A stretch of DNA of 64,000 nucleotides from NCBI RefSeq assembly GCF_029395535.1, contig NZ_CP113920.1, forward strand, positions 1,364,001 through 1,428,000, read 5' to 3'. The translations under genes were made by a program, and so were the position numbers. The notes under the pieces were generated by a model. That model was not told the origin of the DNA, did not search any database, and was given only the letters and a program-made list of their open reading frames with translations. Within the stretch, counting starts at the first letter, position 1. Every line of letters begins with the position of its first letter. Shown here one piece after another: positions 10,862 through 20,524 of this stretch. Source of the DNA: Bifidobacterium sp. ESL0732 (GTDB taxonomy: Bacteria; Actinomycetota; Actinomycetes; Actinomycetales; Bifidobacteriaceae).

Positions 10862-11938
10862 ATGCCAATTTTCCCTCCTCATCCACGTTCCTCACAGCCT
10901 GCCGAGCAACAGTCTTCCACATCCATTCCAGCCCCTTCCGCGCCGAACACAGGGGTAAGCGAAGGTACCCGTGCCAAGCAGTTGGCCGACCGTATCCGCA
11001 TGCGCTTCGCACAGACGCTCATCGGACAGGAGAATCTCCGTGAAGCTCTGATCACCACCATGATTGCCGGTGGCCATATTCTTATCGAATCCGTGCCGGG
11101 ACTTGCCAAGACGACCGCGGCACAGACCTTGGCGACTTCGGTCTCTGGCTCGTTCCGCCGCGTGCAGTGCACGCCGGATCTCATGCCCTCCGACCTGGTA
11201 GGCACACAGATCTTCGACTTCTCCAAGCAGCAGTTCTCCACGCAGATCGGTCCGATTCATGCCAACTTCGTACTGCTCGACGAAATCAACCGTTCCAACG
11301 CCAAAACACAATCTGCCATGCTTGAAGCAATGGCCGAAGGCGCCACGACCATCGGCGGCAAGCGCATAGCATTGCCCAAGCCGTTCATGGTCATTGCCAC
11401 CGAAAACCCGATCGAAGAGGAAGGCACCTTCACTCTTCCTGAGGCTCAGATGGACCGTTTCATGATGAAAGCCGTCATGACCTATCCGAGTGCCGCTGAC
11501 GAAACACGCATGCTTTCGATGCTCACCCAACGCGGAACCGATGTGGTCGACCCTACTGCCCCGGCACAAAATGCCCTGAGCATTGCTGACGTCGACTTCC
11601 TGCGTGCGGCGGCACGTCGGGTGCATGTTTCGGAAGCCATCATGAATTACGCGGTCGATCTGGTGGCCACTTCGCGCGGCGCCGGCAGCCACCCCATCAA
11701 GAACCTTGCGGCCAAAGTGCGTCTTGGTGCAAGCCCCCGCGCCTCCATTTCGCTGGTTCGTATTGGACAGGCGCAGGCGCTTTTGAACGGGCGTGACTAT
11801 GTGATTCCCGAAGACGTCAAGATGTTCGTTCACGAAATCATGCGTCATCGAATTCTCCTGACCTTTGAAGCCCAAGCCGAAGGCCTGAACACCGATCAAA
11901 TCATCGATTCCATTGTCGAAACGGTGCCTGTTCCATGA
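10862..11938 (+). CDS. MoxR-family AAA+ ATPase
   Basis: 358-residue MoxR ATPase, a chaperone-like AAA+ protein that usually acts with VWA-domain partners to insert metals or mature complexes. A Ser/Pro-rich N-terminus (about 1-35) precedes the AAA core: Walker A ESVPGLAKTT (about 78), Walker B VLLDEINRS (about 138), sensor 1 VIATENPIEEEGTFTLPEAQMDRF. A C-terminal helical lid follows. The last four bases overlap the DUF58 start (ATGA). This is the first gene of a six-gene overlapped operon: MoxR, DUF58, small membrane protein, two VWA proteins, small membrane protein. Confidence 0.95.
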   Translation: MPIFPPHPRSSQPAEQQSSTSIPAPSAPNTGVSEGTRAKQLADRIRMRFAQTLIGQENLREALITTMIAGGHILIESVPGLAKTTAAQTLATSVSGSFRRVQCTPDLMPSDLVGTQIFDFSKQQFSTQIGPIHANFVLLDEINRSNAKTQSAMLEAMAEGATTIGGKRIALPKPFMVIATENPIEEEGTFTLPEAQMDRFMMKAVMTYPSAADETRMLSMLTQRGTDVVDPTAPAQNALSIADVDFLRAAARRVHVSEAIMNYAVDLVATSRGAGSHPIKNLAAKVRLGASPRASISLVRIGQAQALLNGRDYVIPEDVKMFVHEIMRHRILLTFEAQAEGLNTDQIIDSIVETVPVP

Positions 11939-12897
11939 GTTCCGACCCACGTCAAACCTCTCCGGAGGCCAGAAAAGTGCGCAGGAAAATCGAAACGCTT
12001 TCCTCGACGCTGTCTCTGCCTACGGTACGTCGTGCCTTGGGGGTGCTCGAAGGCGAACATTCCTCGTCACGGCTTGGTGGAAACAATGATCCGATGTCCA
12101 CCAGAGACTACACCTTTGAGGACGAGGCAAGGCTCATCGATTGGAAGGCCAGTGCGAAGCTGGGGCACCCAATGGTCATCGACCGCGAGCGTCTGGTGAC
12201 GTCCCGAGTCCATCTGCTACTCGATAACGGGCTGGAAATGGAAGGTCGCACGTCGTCGGGGGAAAGCGCGATAGAGGTCGCCAGCAACGCCATGTGCATG
12301 TTCGCGGCTCTGAGCGCCCGGCGCCACGACAGAATCTCACTGGTATTCGGCGATAGCAAAAACATCATCCGCAAACCGTTCAAAGGCGGGCTGGCTCAAT
12401 TCGAACAGGCCATCGACAACGGAGTTGGTGGAGAACAACGTCCTCCCCGCAACTTTGAAGCCTTGCTCGCCTACGCCCGAACGCTCAACGACAAAGGATC
12501 GCTGGTGGTCATCGCCACGGACGAACATGCCTTGAGCCAAGATAATCTTCATTCCTTGCGACTTATCGCGGCAATGCATCCACTGATGCTTATCGATGTA
12601 GCTACCCTGAACCCGTTCAAAAAAATCCCGTTCGGAGAAATCACGGATGGACTGAACGGACGACGAATTCCTGCATTCCTGATTTCGGAACAATCGGCGA
12701 ATGCCGTGGATACGCATCGGCGGTATCTGACCGCCCAATTGCAAGAACACCTTAAAGCAAGTGGGACGACACTGATCCGTGCGGTATCCAGCGAAGACAT
12801 GTTCTCCCAATTCATTCATTTGGTAAGTGTGACGTTGAAACAGACTTCGTTCGCTTCCTTCGGGCCCTCCTCCACCGTTGCGGGAGGAATGGCATGA
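11935..12897 (+). CDS. DUF58 protein
   Basis: 320-residue DUF58 protein, the usual partner of MoxR ATPases. The signature is clear: DYTFEDEARLIDWKASAKLG (about residues 58-77), followed by a VWA-like fold beginning HLLLDNGLEM. No membrane helix is evident, unlike many DUF58 proteins with two N-terminal helices; this is the short form. The start ATG overlaps the MoxR stop and the end overlaps the next start (ATGA both times), implying translational coupling. Confidence 0.9.
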   Translation: MSSDPRQTSPEARKVRRKIETLSSTLSLPTVRRALGVLEGEHSSSRLGGNNDPMSTRDYTFEDEARLIDWKASAKLGHPMVIDRERLVTSRVHLLLDNGLEMEGRTSSGESAIEVASNAMCMFAALSARRHDRISLVFGDSKNIIRKPFKGGLAQFEQAIDNGVGGEQRPPRNFEALLAYARTLNDKGSLVVIATDEHALSQDNLHSLRLIAAMHPLMLIDVATLNPFKKIPFGEITDGLNGRRIPAFLISEQSANAVDTHRRYLTAQLQEHLKASGTTLIRAVSSEDMFSQFIHLVSVTLKQTSFASFGPSSTVAGGMA

Positions 12898-13442
12898 TTG
12901 TATCGATACACCTTCTGCAAGCAAACAGCGCAAACTTGGCCGAATACAAACCCGAAGGCCTGATTGCCATGCCGACGGCTCTTATTGTGGCCTTCATCGT
13001 TTTTCTCGCGGCCGCCGTCATCCTGATCATCGCGATATTGCTGCTTTCAAGGCCCAAAAAACAGATCTCCGCCAAAGTCCACGGCGCCCATAGTACACAG
13101 AACGACAAAACGGCGTGGCGTAAACGCATCAACAACATCGTAGAACGTCATATGAGGGGCGAACTGACCAGAGACGCCGCTCTGCGTGACCTGGCGCAGG
13201 TGGCGCGTGATTTCGCAGGAGTAAAAACCAACAAAGACATGAGCTCATATACCCTTGCGGACATCAATCATCTTCCCGTCTCCCAGGCGTCTGACCCGGG
13301 GATGAAACTCCTACGAGCGACGATCACCGCCCTATATCCTCCGGAATTCGCCGACGCGGAGCGCCATGCGCAGGCCCGCGCCACCACCGTGGAACAGGCC
13401 GCCGAATGGGTTTCTAACCTGATTGAAAGGTGGCGGAAATGA
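12894..13442 (+). CDS. Single-pass membrane protein of the MoxR operon
   Basis: 182 residues of no family I recognise with certainty. A membrane helix lies at about 28-50 (ALIVAFIVFLAAAVILIIAILLL) with a short outer N-terminus. The rest is a soluble cytoplasmic helical domain (about 65-182). It holds the position taken by DUF4381-type proteins in other MoxR/VWA operons, so it may be a functional equivalent. Both ends overlap their neighbours by ATGA. Confidence 0.75.
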   Translation: MIVSIHLLQANSANLAEYKPEGLIAMPTALIVAFIVFLAAAVILIIAILLLSRPKKQISAKVHGAHSTQNDKTAWRKRINNIVERHMRGELTRDAALRDLAQVARDFAGVKTNKDMSSYTLADINHLPVSQASDPGMKLLRATITALYPPEFADAERHAQARATTVEQAAEWVSNLIERWRK

Positions 13443-14497
13443 ACCTCGAATGGCATTGGCCTTGGGCCGGCGCAATAGGGCTCGTTGCCGCAATCGTTCT
13501 CATTGCAGCATGGTTGTTCGTGTCTTCGCGACATCATAGCGACACGCCGCAGATTCCGGTCTTCGACCTCGATGAGGATCTCAATACCGAACATGTGGGC
13601 GAACTGTTCCGGCAGTGGCGCGTGTTGGGACGGGTCGCAGTGGCGGTTCTGGCCGTTTCGCTGCTGGTTTCGCTGGCCACCGTCTCAAGACCTTCCACCG
13701 TTGACGAGGCCGACGAAAGGGCCTCCAACCGCGACATCGTCCTGTGTCTGGACGTTTCCCCGTCGATGCTTTCCTACGATCATGAAGTCCTCGCATCCTA
13801 TCAACGCCTTATTTCCAATTTCAAGGGCGAACGCATCGGGCTGAGCCTCTTCAACTCAACTTCACGCACGCTTTTCCCTTTGACCGATGACTACCAGTTG
13901 GCCTCCGGCCAGCTCAAATATGCCGGTGACATCCTCGGGCGAATCTCCTCGCAGGACAAGATTGACAAGACCAATGACCGCACTCTGCAAGAATTCTCCG
14001 ATCTAATCGACGGCACGCAGAACCGCAAGGACCAGACCAGCCTTATCGGTGATGGCTTGGTCAGCTGCGCTGCAATGCTACCCGGCTTCACGTATGGCAA
14101 GACGGGCCGTTCTCAAAGCGAGGCCGAGAAAGCGTCCATCGTGCTGGCAACCGATAATTTTTCCGGCAAATCTACCTATACGTTGAGATCGGCCTTGGAT
14201 CTGACACATAAGGCAGGCATCGTGGTCGATGGATTGTATGCAGGCCCTGCAAGCAGCGAGAACGACGCTTCAACCATCGAGATGCAACGTGACATCACCT
14301 CACACGGCGGTTCGTATTTTTCCGTCCATTCGGGCAAACCGATAGACAATCTCGTGCAGGCGATTGAAAAACGAAAGAACCGTGACGAAGAGAAAATCCG
14401 TAAGGCCGCTTTGGTGGATGCCCCCGGCTGGTGGACATTGGCATTGGCGCTTCTGGTGGCTCTTTGGATAGGCTTTGCTTGGAGGCTCAAACGATGA
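13439..14497 (+). CDS. VWA-domain membrane protein (BatA/BatB-like), first copy
   Basis: 352 residues. An N-terminal helix (about 8-28) and a second near 65-83 precede the von Willebrand A domain with an intact MIDAS start DVSPSM (about 104-109). A C-terminal helix (about 326-346, WWTLALALLVALWIGFAW) follows. This helix-VWA-helix layout is typical of Bat proteins that work with MoxR ATPases. The start ATG at 13439 overlaps the previous stop (ATGA) and has a GGTGG site; an in-frame codon 9 bp upstream is not needed. Confidence 0.88.
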   Translation: MNLEWHWPWAGAIGLVAAIVLIAAWLFVSSRHHSDTPQIPVFDLDEDLNTEHVGELFRQWRVLGRVAVAVLAVSLLVSLATVSRPSTVDEADERASNRDIVLCLDVSPSMLSYDHEVLASYQRLISNFKGERIGLSLFNSTSRTLFPLTDDYQLASGQLKYAGDILGRISSQDKIDKTNDRTLQEFSDLIDGTQNRKDQTSLIGDGLVSCAAMLPGFTYGKTGRSQSEAEKASIVLATDNFSGKSTYTLRSALDLTHKAGIVVDGLYAGPASSENDASTIEMQRDITSHGGSYFSVHSGKPIDNLVQAIEKRKNRDEEKIRKAALVDAPGWWTLALALLVALWIGFAWRLKR

Positions 14498-15552
14498 ACC
14501 TCGACAATCTTATGAACTTACGCTTCAACCCTGCTCTTGGATGGCCCGTCGGCATTGCCGTCGCGGCGATCATGATCGGTTTTGCCATTGCTGTTGTTGT
14601 GGTTCACCGCCGTAGGAAAGGCGAAAGCGACGAAACCGTGTGGGCCTGCGTCCGTCGTTGCGCCATCTGCATCATCATCGCGATTCTGGCGTTGACCCCT
14701 TCCACAATCGCCAGCACGACAAGCAGAGCGGTGAACACCACCGATGTCGTTATCGCCACCGATGTGACCGGCTCGATGGCCGTTGACGATGCGCAATATG
14801 GAAGCACAAAAACGATGACAAGACTGGATGCGGCCAAGAAGGCCATTGACGACCTGACCGGAATCTACGACAATTCCAGCTTTGCAGCCGTGCATTTCGG
14901 CGCAAGCGCGACGTTGGATGTACCCTTGACACCCGATATCGGAGCCATCCGGAACTGGGCCACAGGGCTCAAGACGGAACCGACCGCGGTATCCGCCGGA
15001 TCCAATCTGGATGCTCCCATCGACCCGTTGCTGGTGACGCTCAAACAAATGCGCGCCGCGCATCCACACGACAAAATCGTTCTGTATTACATATCAGACG
15101 GAGAACAGACTTCTGCTAAACCGCGACGCACTTTCTCGTCACTTCGACAGTATCTCGACGACGCCTTCACCCTTGGCGTCGGCAGTGAAAAAGGCGGTCA
15201 GATCCCCGAAGTCAACGCAGGGACCAGTGATTCTTCAAGCGATCAAACCGATACCAACGACCACGGCTGGGTAAAAGACCCCGCCACTGGTCAGCCCGGA
15301 ATCTCGAAAATGAATGAGAAAAACCTGACGAATATCGCCGATGAAATGAGCGGTAAGTGCATCGTGCTCGATAGCGCACACAAACTCGACAAGTCCTCAG
15401 TGGCCGCAGTATCCAAGCACTTCAGAACTGTCGACACCCCCAAACAGCGTGAACGCGTGATGCCGGTGGTCTGGCCCTTCTCCATAGTCTTGGCCCTTCT
15501 TTTAGCCATGGAAATGGGCAGCTGGCTGGTGAATTCAAGGAGGCTGCTGTGA
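14494..15552 (+). CDS. VWA-domain membrane protein, second copy
   Basis: 352 residues, paralogous in layout to the preceding gene. Helices at about 18-38 and 50-70 are followed by a VWA domain with MIDAS DVTGSM (about 92) and downstream metal-site motifs AGSNLDAPI and ISDGEQTS. A C-terminal helix (about 328-348) closes the protein. Compared with the first copy, the MIDAS Ser is replaced by Thr (DxTGS), a common active variant. The start ATG at 14494 overlaps the preceding stop. The frame opens 63 bp earlier, inside the previous gene, which is not used. Confidence 0.88.
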   Translation: MNLDNLMNLRFNPALGWPVGIAVAAIMIGFAIAVVVVHRRRKGESDETVWACVRRCAICIIIAILALTPSTIASTTSRAVNTTDVVIATDVTGSMAVDDAQYGSTKTMTRLDAAKKAIDDLTGIYDNSSFAAVHFGASATLDVPLTPDIGAIRNWATGLKTEPTAVSAGSNLDAPIDPLLVTLKQMRAAHPHDKIVLYYISDGEQTSAKPRRTFSSLRQYLDDAFTLGVGSEKGGQIPEVNAGTSDSSSDQTDTNDHGWVKDPATGQPGISKMNEKNLTNIADEMSGKCIVLDSAHKLDKSSVAAVSKHFRTVDTPKQRERVMPVVWPFSIVLALLLAMEMGSWLVNSRRLL

Positions 15553-16238
15553 AGAAGAACAGGAATGAAATCCAAGCCGCTCCTTCGCCTCCCGCCGCGC
15601 TTACAACACCGACCGCACTGGCCAAAGCAGCCAAAAAACACAAAAACCAGCGTAAGGCAAGTCCTTCAGAAAGCTCTCAAATAAAAGATGAGAAACGCCA
15701 GGCCATGGTGTCATTGCCGGTTCGAATCGCCATGGGTGTGATTGCGGTCATCTTCCTTGTCATCGCCGGAGCGCTACTGGCAAACATGACGGCCATCGAC
15801 ACATACAACCAAGCCACGGCTTCGCTTAACGCCAGCATCGAATACTCCAAGAAGCCCAATGCCGATCCACAACGGGTCAAGGCACAGCTCGACCAGGCCA
15901 ATGCCCAATTCCAACAGGCCCGTCGCATGGGGATACTTCTGACCCCAAACACGAAGCAACTCATCAATGTCAACAGCGACATTTCCAGCAAACTCACCAC
16001 TTCCACCGAGCACAAAATATCCAATACCAGCGGCGATGGGAACACAACCAAAGGCAAAGGAAACAAAAAAGGATCACAATCATCCAATTCCGGCAACAAC
16101 AGCACCCAAGGGCTGACCGATGAGCAACGCAAGCAGGTCGAGGAAACGCTCAAGGCCAATCAGCCCAACGGAGCAGTAAACGGCGACAAGAAAACCCCGA
16201 CGAAAAGCGATGACAGCACCAACGTCAAACCGTGGTGA
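15549..16238 (+). CDS. Single-pass membrane protein closing the MoxR operon
   Basis: 229 residues, starting at a GTG overlapping the previous stop (GTGA). A basic, Ala/Lys/Pro-rich N-terminus (about 1-50) precedes a membrane helix (about 60-80, IAMGVIAVIFLVIAGALL). Next is a helical, Gln/Ala-rich segment (about 85-140), then a low-complexity Ser/Asn/Gly/Lys tail. I recognise no family. Position and overlap tie it to the MoxR/VWA complex. Confidence 0.75.
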   Translation: MKKNRNEIQAAPSPPAALTTPTALAKAAKKHKNQRKASPSESSQIKDEKRQAMVSLPVRIAMGVIAVIFLVIAGALLANMTAIDTYNQATASLNASIEYSKKPNADPQRVKAQLDQANAQFQQARRMGILLTPNTKQLINVNSDISSKLTTSTEHKISNTSGDGNTTKGKGNKKGSQSSNSGNNSTQGLTDEQRKQVEETLKANQPNGAVNGDKKTPTKSDDSTNVKPW

Positions 16239-16281
16239 AGATGGTCGTTGCAGACAACGGGTTGCGCTAAGGTAAGGGCTT

Positions 16282-17727
16282 ATGCAGCTGACCCAAATTT
16301 TACCGGCAATCGCGTTGACTTCACTGGACGGACGTTATCATAAGCAGACCGTCCCACTTGTCGAATACCTGAGCGAACCGGCATTGAACCGCGAACGCAT
16401 CACCGTCGAGATCGAATGGATGATTCTCCTGGCCAATGGCTTCGATGGCAACGGCAACAGGCCGGTTCTCGAGGGCATTAAACCGCTTACGGACGCTGAA
16501 ATCAGATATCTGCGTTCCATTCCTGAAGTTTTCGGGGCAGAAGGCATCGCCCGGCACGCAGCTTACGAGGCGAAGACGCATCATGACGTCAAGGCCGTCG
16601 AATATTACATCGACGACGAGCTGGACCGTGCATCAAGCGTTCTCGTGGCCAATACGCAACTACCGAACCTCAAGACCTTGGTACATTTCGCCTGCACCTC
16701 AGAAGACATCAACAACCTGGCCAATGCCCGTTGTGTCAAGAAGGCCATAACCCTAGTCTGGCTTCCCAAAGCCCGAGAGCTCACAGATTTCCTGGCATCC
16801 AAGGCCGAAGAGTTCAAAGACCTGCCAATGCTCGCATTGACCCACGGCCAGCCAGCCACACCTACGACGCTGGGCAAGGAACTGGCGGTTTTCGTCCACA
16901 GGCTTAATCGTCAGTTGAAGCATATCGGAAATCAAGAATACCTGGGCAAGATCAATGGCGCCACCGGCACATTCGGCGCTCATACCGTGGCTTGCCCCAA
17001 TGCCGACTGGCTCGCCATCTCGCGTGAATTCGTGACCAACCGCATGGGGCTGACATGGAACCCACTGACCACCCAGATCGAAAGCCACGATTGGCAGGCC
17101 GAACTCTACGGCACCATCAGCCACACCAATCGCATCCTGCACAACCTCGCTGTGGACATCTGGATGTATATCTCCCGCGGTGTCTTCGCCCAGGTTCCGG
17201 TAAAAGGCGCGACCGGATCGTCGACCATGCCGCACAAGGTCAACCCAATCCGTTTCGAGAACGCCGAGGCGAATCTCGAGCTTTCCTGCTCATTCCTCGA
17301 CACGCTTGCCAGCACTTTGGTCGAAAGCCGCTGGCAACGCGACCTCACGGATTCCACCACGCAGCGCAATATCGGCGCAGCACTCGGTTATTCGCTTCTC
17401 GCGCTTGACAATCTGCTCGGCGGGCTCAAGTCCATCCATCCCAATTTTGATGTCATCGCACGCGAGCTTGACGAAAACTGGGAAGTGCTCGGCGAACCCA
17501 TACAGACTGCCATGCGAGCTCAGGAATTCGCAGGACGCAAGGGCATGGAACGTCCGTACGAGAAAGTCAAGGAACTGATGCGCGGCAAAAGCATATCCAA
17601 AGCCGATATCGAGACGTTCATCGATTCTTTGGACTTCGACGAGGCAACAGCCGCCCGCTTGAAAGAGCTCACCCCGCAGACGTACACAGGTCTAGCCGCA
17701 CGACTCGTAGGTTTTGACAGGCAATGA
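16282..17727 (+). CDS. purB: Adenylosuccinate lyase
   Basis: 481-residue fumarase/aspartase-superfamily enzyme. It removes fumarate from SAICAR and from adenylosuccinate in purine synthesis. Visible motifs are CTSEDINNLA, LTHGQPATPTTLGKEL with the catalytic His, and the signature loop GSSTMPHKVNPI with the catalytic Ser. The length matches the longer proteobacterial-type PurB group. It sits 43 bp after the MoxR operon and its stop overlaps the next gene's start (ATGA). Confidence 0.97.
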   Translation: MQLTQILPAIALTSLDGRYHKQTVPLVEYLSEPALNRERITVEIEWMILLANGFDGNGNRPVLEGIKPLTDAEIRYLRSIPEVFGAEGIARHAAYEAKTHHDVKAVEYYIDDELDRASSVLVANTQLPNLKTLVHFACTSEDINNLANARCVKKAITLVWLPKARELTDFLASKAEEFKDLPMLALTHGQPATPTTLGKELAVFVHRLNRQLKHIGNQEYLGKINGATGTFGAHTVACPNADWLAISREFVTNRMGLTWNPLTTQIESHDWQAELYGTISHTNRILHNLAVDIWMYISRGVFAQVPVKGATGSSTMPHKVNPIRFENAEANLELSCSFLDTLASTLVESRWQRDLTDSTTQRNIGAALGYSLLALDNLLGGLKSIHPNFDVIARELDENWEVLGEPIQTAMRAQEFAGRKGMERPYEKVKELMRGKSISKADIETFIDSLDFDEATAARLKELTPQTYTGLAARLVGFDRQ

Positions 17728-20264
17728 GTGACAAAACGCCCTCTTCATCAGTCCCGGAGGGATCTTCTTCATTAGCAACCGATCCGGCATCAGATTTTTC
17801 AGGACTGACGCCGGATTCCGTCAAACCTGTTGATTCACCTACGTCAGAGATGCCAAGCCACCATCCTGGGATTGACATCGATGACGTCGCTCCCCAGCGA
17901 GCACACAATGCCAACGATCTGCTCCATGCTGTCGGAGCGCTGATACTCGCGGTCGTTGTCATCGTGTTCGCCACTTATCTGCACGGCATCACAGCCGGTG
18001 TCGAACACGACGCCAAAACCGCCGGACAGGCCTTCACTTGGTTGATGGACCTACCATTTTCCATTCTTCAACAATTCCTGAGCTTCGCCATCATTATCAG
18101 TGTGCTGATTCACCTGCTCATCAACAGGGAATGGTTCCAGTCCGCAGTCTCGGTCGTGGCGCTGTTTTGTGGATACGCCTTCATTCTCGGCCTCTCCTTT
18201 GTGCTGGCTCATCTGGGAGTACCAGCGTTGATAGATGCTCTGCAATCCAGTGAGGGCGCAGGGCCGGCGATGCTGCCAGACTTCTATGCCGGCATCGGCG
18301 CGTTTCTGACCGTGGCCGGGCCGAAACGTTCCCGCTCTTCGGTCAAATGGAGCTGGAATACGCTCTTTATCACTGCAACCGTGTTCATTATCGTCTCGTG
18401 GCATTCGGTCGCCGGCACTATTGTCTCTTTCGCCGTGGGACGCATTATCGGGCTGATATTGCGCTTTGCGATGGGGACCAGAACACAAGGACTCTGGGGA
18501 TCGGGAATCGTTCAGGCAGTGGGCAACATCGGCCTGCGCCTTATCGAGCTGCACCGACGTGAAGACGACAACGAAACCGGAGCCCTCAGAACTCGGCTTG
18601 ATGACGATCTTATCGAAAACTCACGTATTTATGACGCAAAAGACGAACAGGGCAAGCACTATATCATCTCCGTACTGGATTCCCTGCCACACGCCGCCGG
18701 ATATCTGAACCAACTATGGCAGGGCCTGCGGTTCACCGGCGTCGCCACACGTCGCGACCGTTCCGCAAGCGATGCCATCCATCACCATTTCTCGATGCTG
18801 CTCGGGCTCAAATCATGTGGTCTAACGACACCTACTCCCTACGGGGTGATGGACAGTGAAGAATCCTCACTGCTCGTGTTGGATGTCGACGATACCCCAA
18901 GCCCAATCGAGCTCGACAGCCTCACCGAAAACGAAATGGTCGATTATATGGGTTACCTCGCCAAGGCGAACAGGAGAGGCTACACCCACCGACGTATTAC
19001 ACCTGATACGCTGGCCGAGATCCATGGCGAGCACGTCATCGTAGGATGGCAGAACGGCGACTACGCCAGCGGAAGCACCAATCTGGCCATGGACAAGGTT
19101 CAGCTCCTGGTGTTGCTCGCCACGCTGAGCAATCCTCAACTGGCCATCGAAGCAGCGTTGAAGGTATGGGATCGACAGACTTTGATCTCTCTGGCACCTT
19201 TCATCCAGAAAGTCGCCATTCCCTCGGCCACCAAAAACCTCCCCAGTTGGACCAAACAGCTGCTTGGCGAAGTGCGCAATGGGGTGAATGCGCTCGATCC
19301 TCACGATGAGGTCGAAGCCGCCGAACCGGTGACGCTGGCACGTTTCAACGTCAAATCGTTCGTCTCCATCACGTTGCTCATCATCGCTGTCGCGGTTATA
19401 TTCACCCAGTTGAGGCCCAACGAGGTCATCAATGCGGTCCGACATGCCAATCTCGCTTGGGCACTGGTCTGTCTCCTACTCTCGATGCTTGCATGGGTGG
19501 GCTCGTCAATCACTCTCGGTTCGTTCATGGACAGTGGGAAACGGCACCCCTTCGACCTGTTCTGTTCGCAGGCCGCATCCGGTTTCACTGCGGTTTCTAT
19601 GCCTGCCGGTGTAGGCCCCGCGTTCGTCAACCTTCAGTTCCTGCGCAAGAACGGTTACAAGAACACCGCGGCCACCGCCATCATGTCCGTGACTTGGGTG
19701 GTGCAGGGTTTGACCACAATCGTCCTGCTCCTGATCATGGGTTTGTTTACCGGACGAAACATGCTTTCTGGCATGGTGCCGACCAACACACTAGTGGTGG
19801 TCATTGGTGCCATAGTGCTCTTGTTGTGCCTGTGTATGGCTATTACACCAATTCGGCGCATGATTGTCGACAAATATCTGCCTATCCTCCGTTCCTATGC
19901 CCACCAATTGGTTGAGGTCCTTACGCAGCCACAAAAACTGGCCATCGGTATTTTCGGAGCACTGATTTTGAATATCGCCACGGGTCTTGGTTTCTGGGCA
20001 GCGCTGATGGCATTCGGCACATCGTTTAATCCATTGGAGACCATCTTCGTCTTCCTTTTGGCCAATACGCTCGGCAGCGCGATGCCCACCCCCGGCGGAT
20101 TGGGAGCGGTGGAAGCGGCATTGACTTTTGCGTTCACATCCGTAGGTGTGCCGCCGGCAGTTGCATTGAGCGCCACTTTGCTCTATCGTGTCGGCTTCTA
20201 CTGGCTACGCATCCCCATCGGAGCCCTGGCGATGAAACGACTTGACCACCGCAACCTGCTTTGA
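17724..20264 (+). CDS. Pseudokinase-flippase-like integral membrane protein (LPG synthase TM/UPF0104 family)
   Basis: 846 residues in three parts. An N-terminal membrane region (about 70-290) has several helices. A cytoplasmic segment (about 290-530) resembles the kinase-like domain of actinobacterial homologues but lacks the catalytic residues: the expected HxD loop reads THRRITPDTL and the DFG position reads VGWQNG. The C-terminal region (about 545-835) has about eight helices of the lysylphosphatidylglycerol-synthase TM/flippase-like family (motifs AVSMPAGVGPAF and TPGGLGAVEAAL). No lysyl-transferase domain is present, so aminoacyl-lipid synthesis is unlikely; lipid or precursor translocation is more plausible. 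Its start overlaps the purB stop. Confidence 0.82.
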   Translation: MSDKTPSSSVPEGSSSLATDPASDFSGLTPDSVKPVDSPTSEMPSHHPGIDIDDVAPQRAHNANDLLHAVGALILAVVVIVFATYLHGITAGVEHDAKTAGQAFTWLMDLPFSILQQFLSFAIIISVLIHLLINREWFQSAVSVVALFCGYAFILGLSFVLAHLGVPALIDALQSSEGAGPAMLPDFYAGIGAFLTVAGPKRSRSSVKWSWNTLFITATVFIIVSWHSVAGTIVSFAVGRIIGLILRFAMGTRTQGLWGSGIVQAVGNIGLRLIELHRREDDNETGALRTRLDDDLIENSRIYDAKDEQGKHYIISVLDSLPHAAGYLNQLWQGLRFTGVATRRDRSASDAIHHHFSMLLGLKSCGLTTPTPYGVMDSEESSLLVLDVDDTPSPIELDSLTENEMVDYMGYLAKANRRGYTHRRITPDTLAEIHGEHVIVGWQNGDYASGSTNLAMDKVQLLVLLATLSNPQLAIEAALKVWDRQTLISLAPFIQKVAIPSATKNLPSWTKQLLGEVRNGVNALDPHDEVEAAEPVTLARFNVKSFVSITLLIIAVAVIFTQLRPNEVINAVRHANLAWALVCLLLSMLAWVGSSITLGSFMDSGKRHPFDLFCSQAASGFTAVSMPAGVGPAFVNLQFLRKNGYKNTAATAIMSVTWVVQGLTTIVLLLIMGLFTGRNMLSGMVPTNTLVVVIGAIVLLLCLCMAITPIRRMIVDKYLPILRSYAHQLVEVLTQPQKLAIGIFGALILNIATGLGFWAALMAFGTSFNPLETIFVFLLANTLGSAMPTPGGLGAVEAALTFAFTSVGVPPAVALSATLLYRVGFYWLRIPIGALAMKRLDHRNLL

Positions 20265-20524
20265 ACGCTGTGAGATGGAGATTTTTCATCATTTTGGAAA
20301 TGTCAACAGAGACGTGCAGCAGAGCCGAAAATCACAGCCTGAAGTGCATTCGGATGATTTTTCATCGAAATACACTAAAAATGACCTCTGCAAGACCCCA
20401 AATCTTTACAAATCGACGAAAAAACTACCGTAATCCGCGGTATTTGGCGAGACTTTGAGCTAGAATGAACTACTGAAACGTGGCTTTCAGCAAACAGAAA
20501 GCCCCTAATCAAGAAGGATTCTTC

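Noticed and set aside
17724-20264. MprF-type lysylphosphatidylglycerol synthase
   Set aside because: Only the membrane flippase-like part is present; the aminoacyl transferase (DUF2156) domain is missing.
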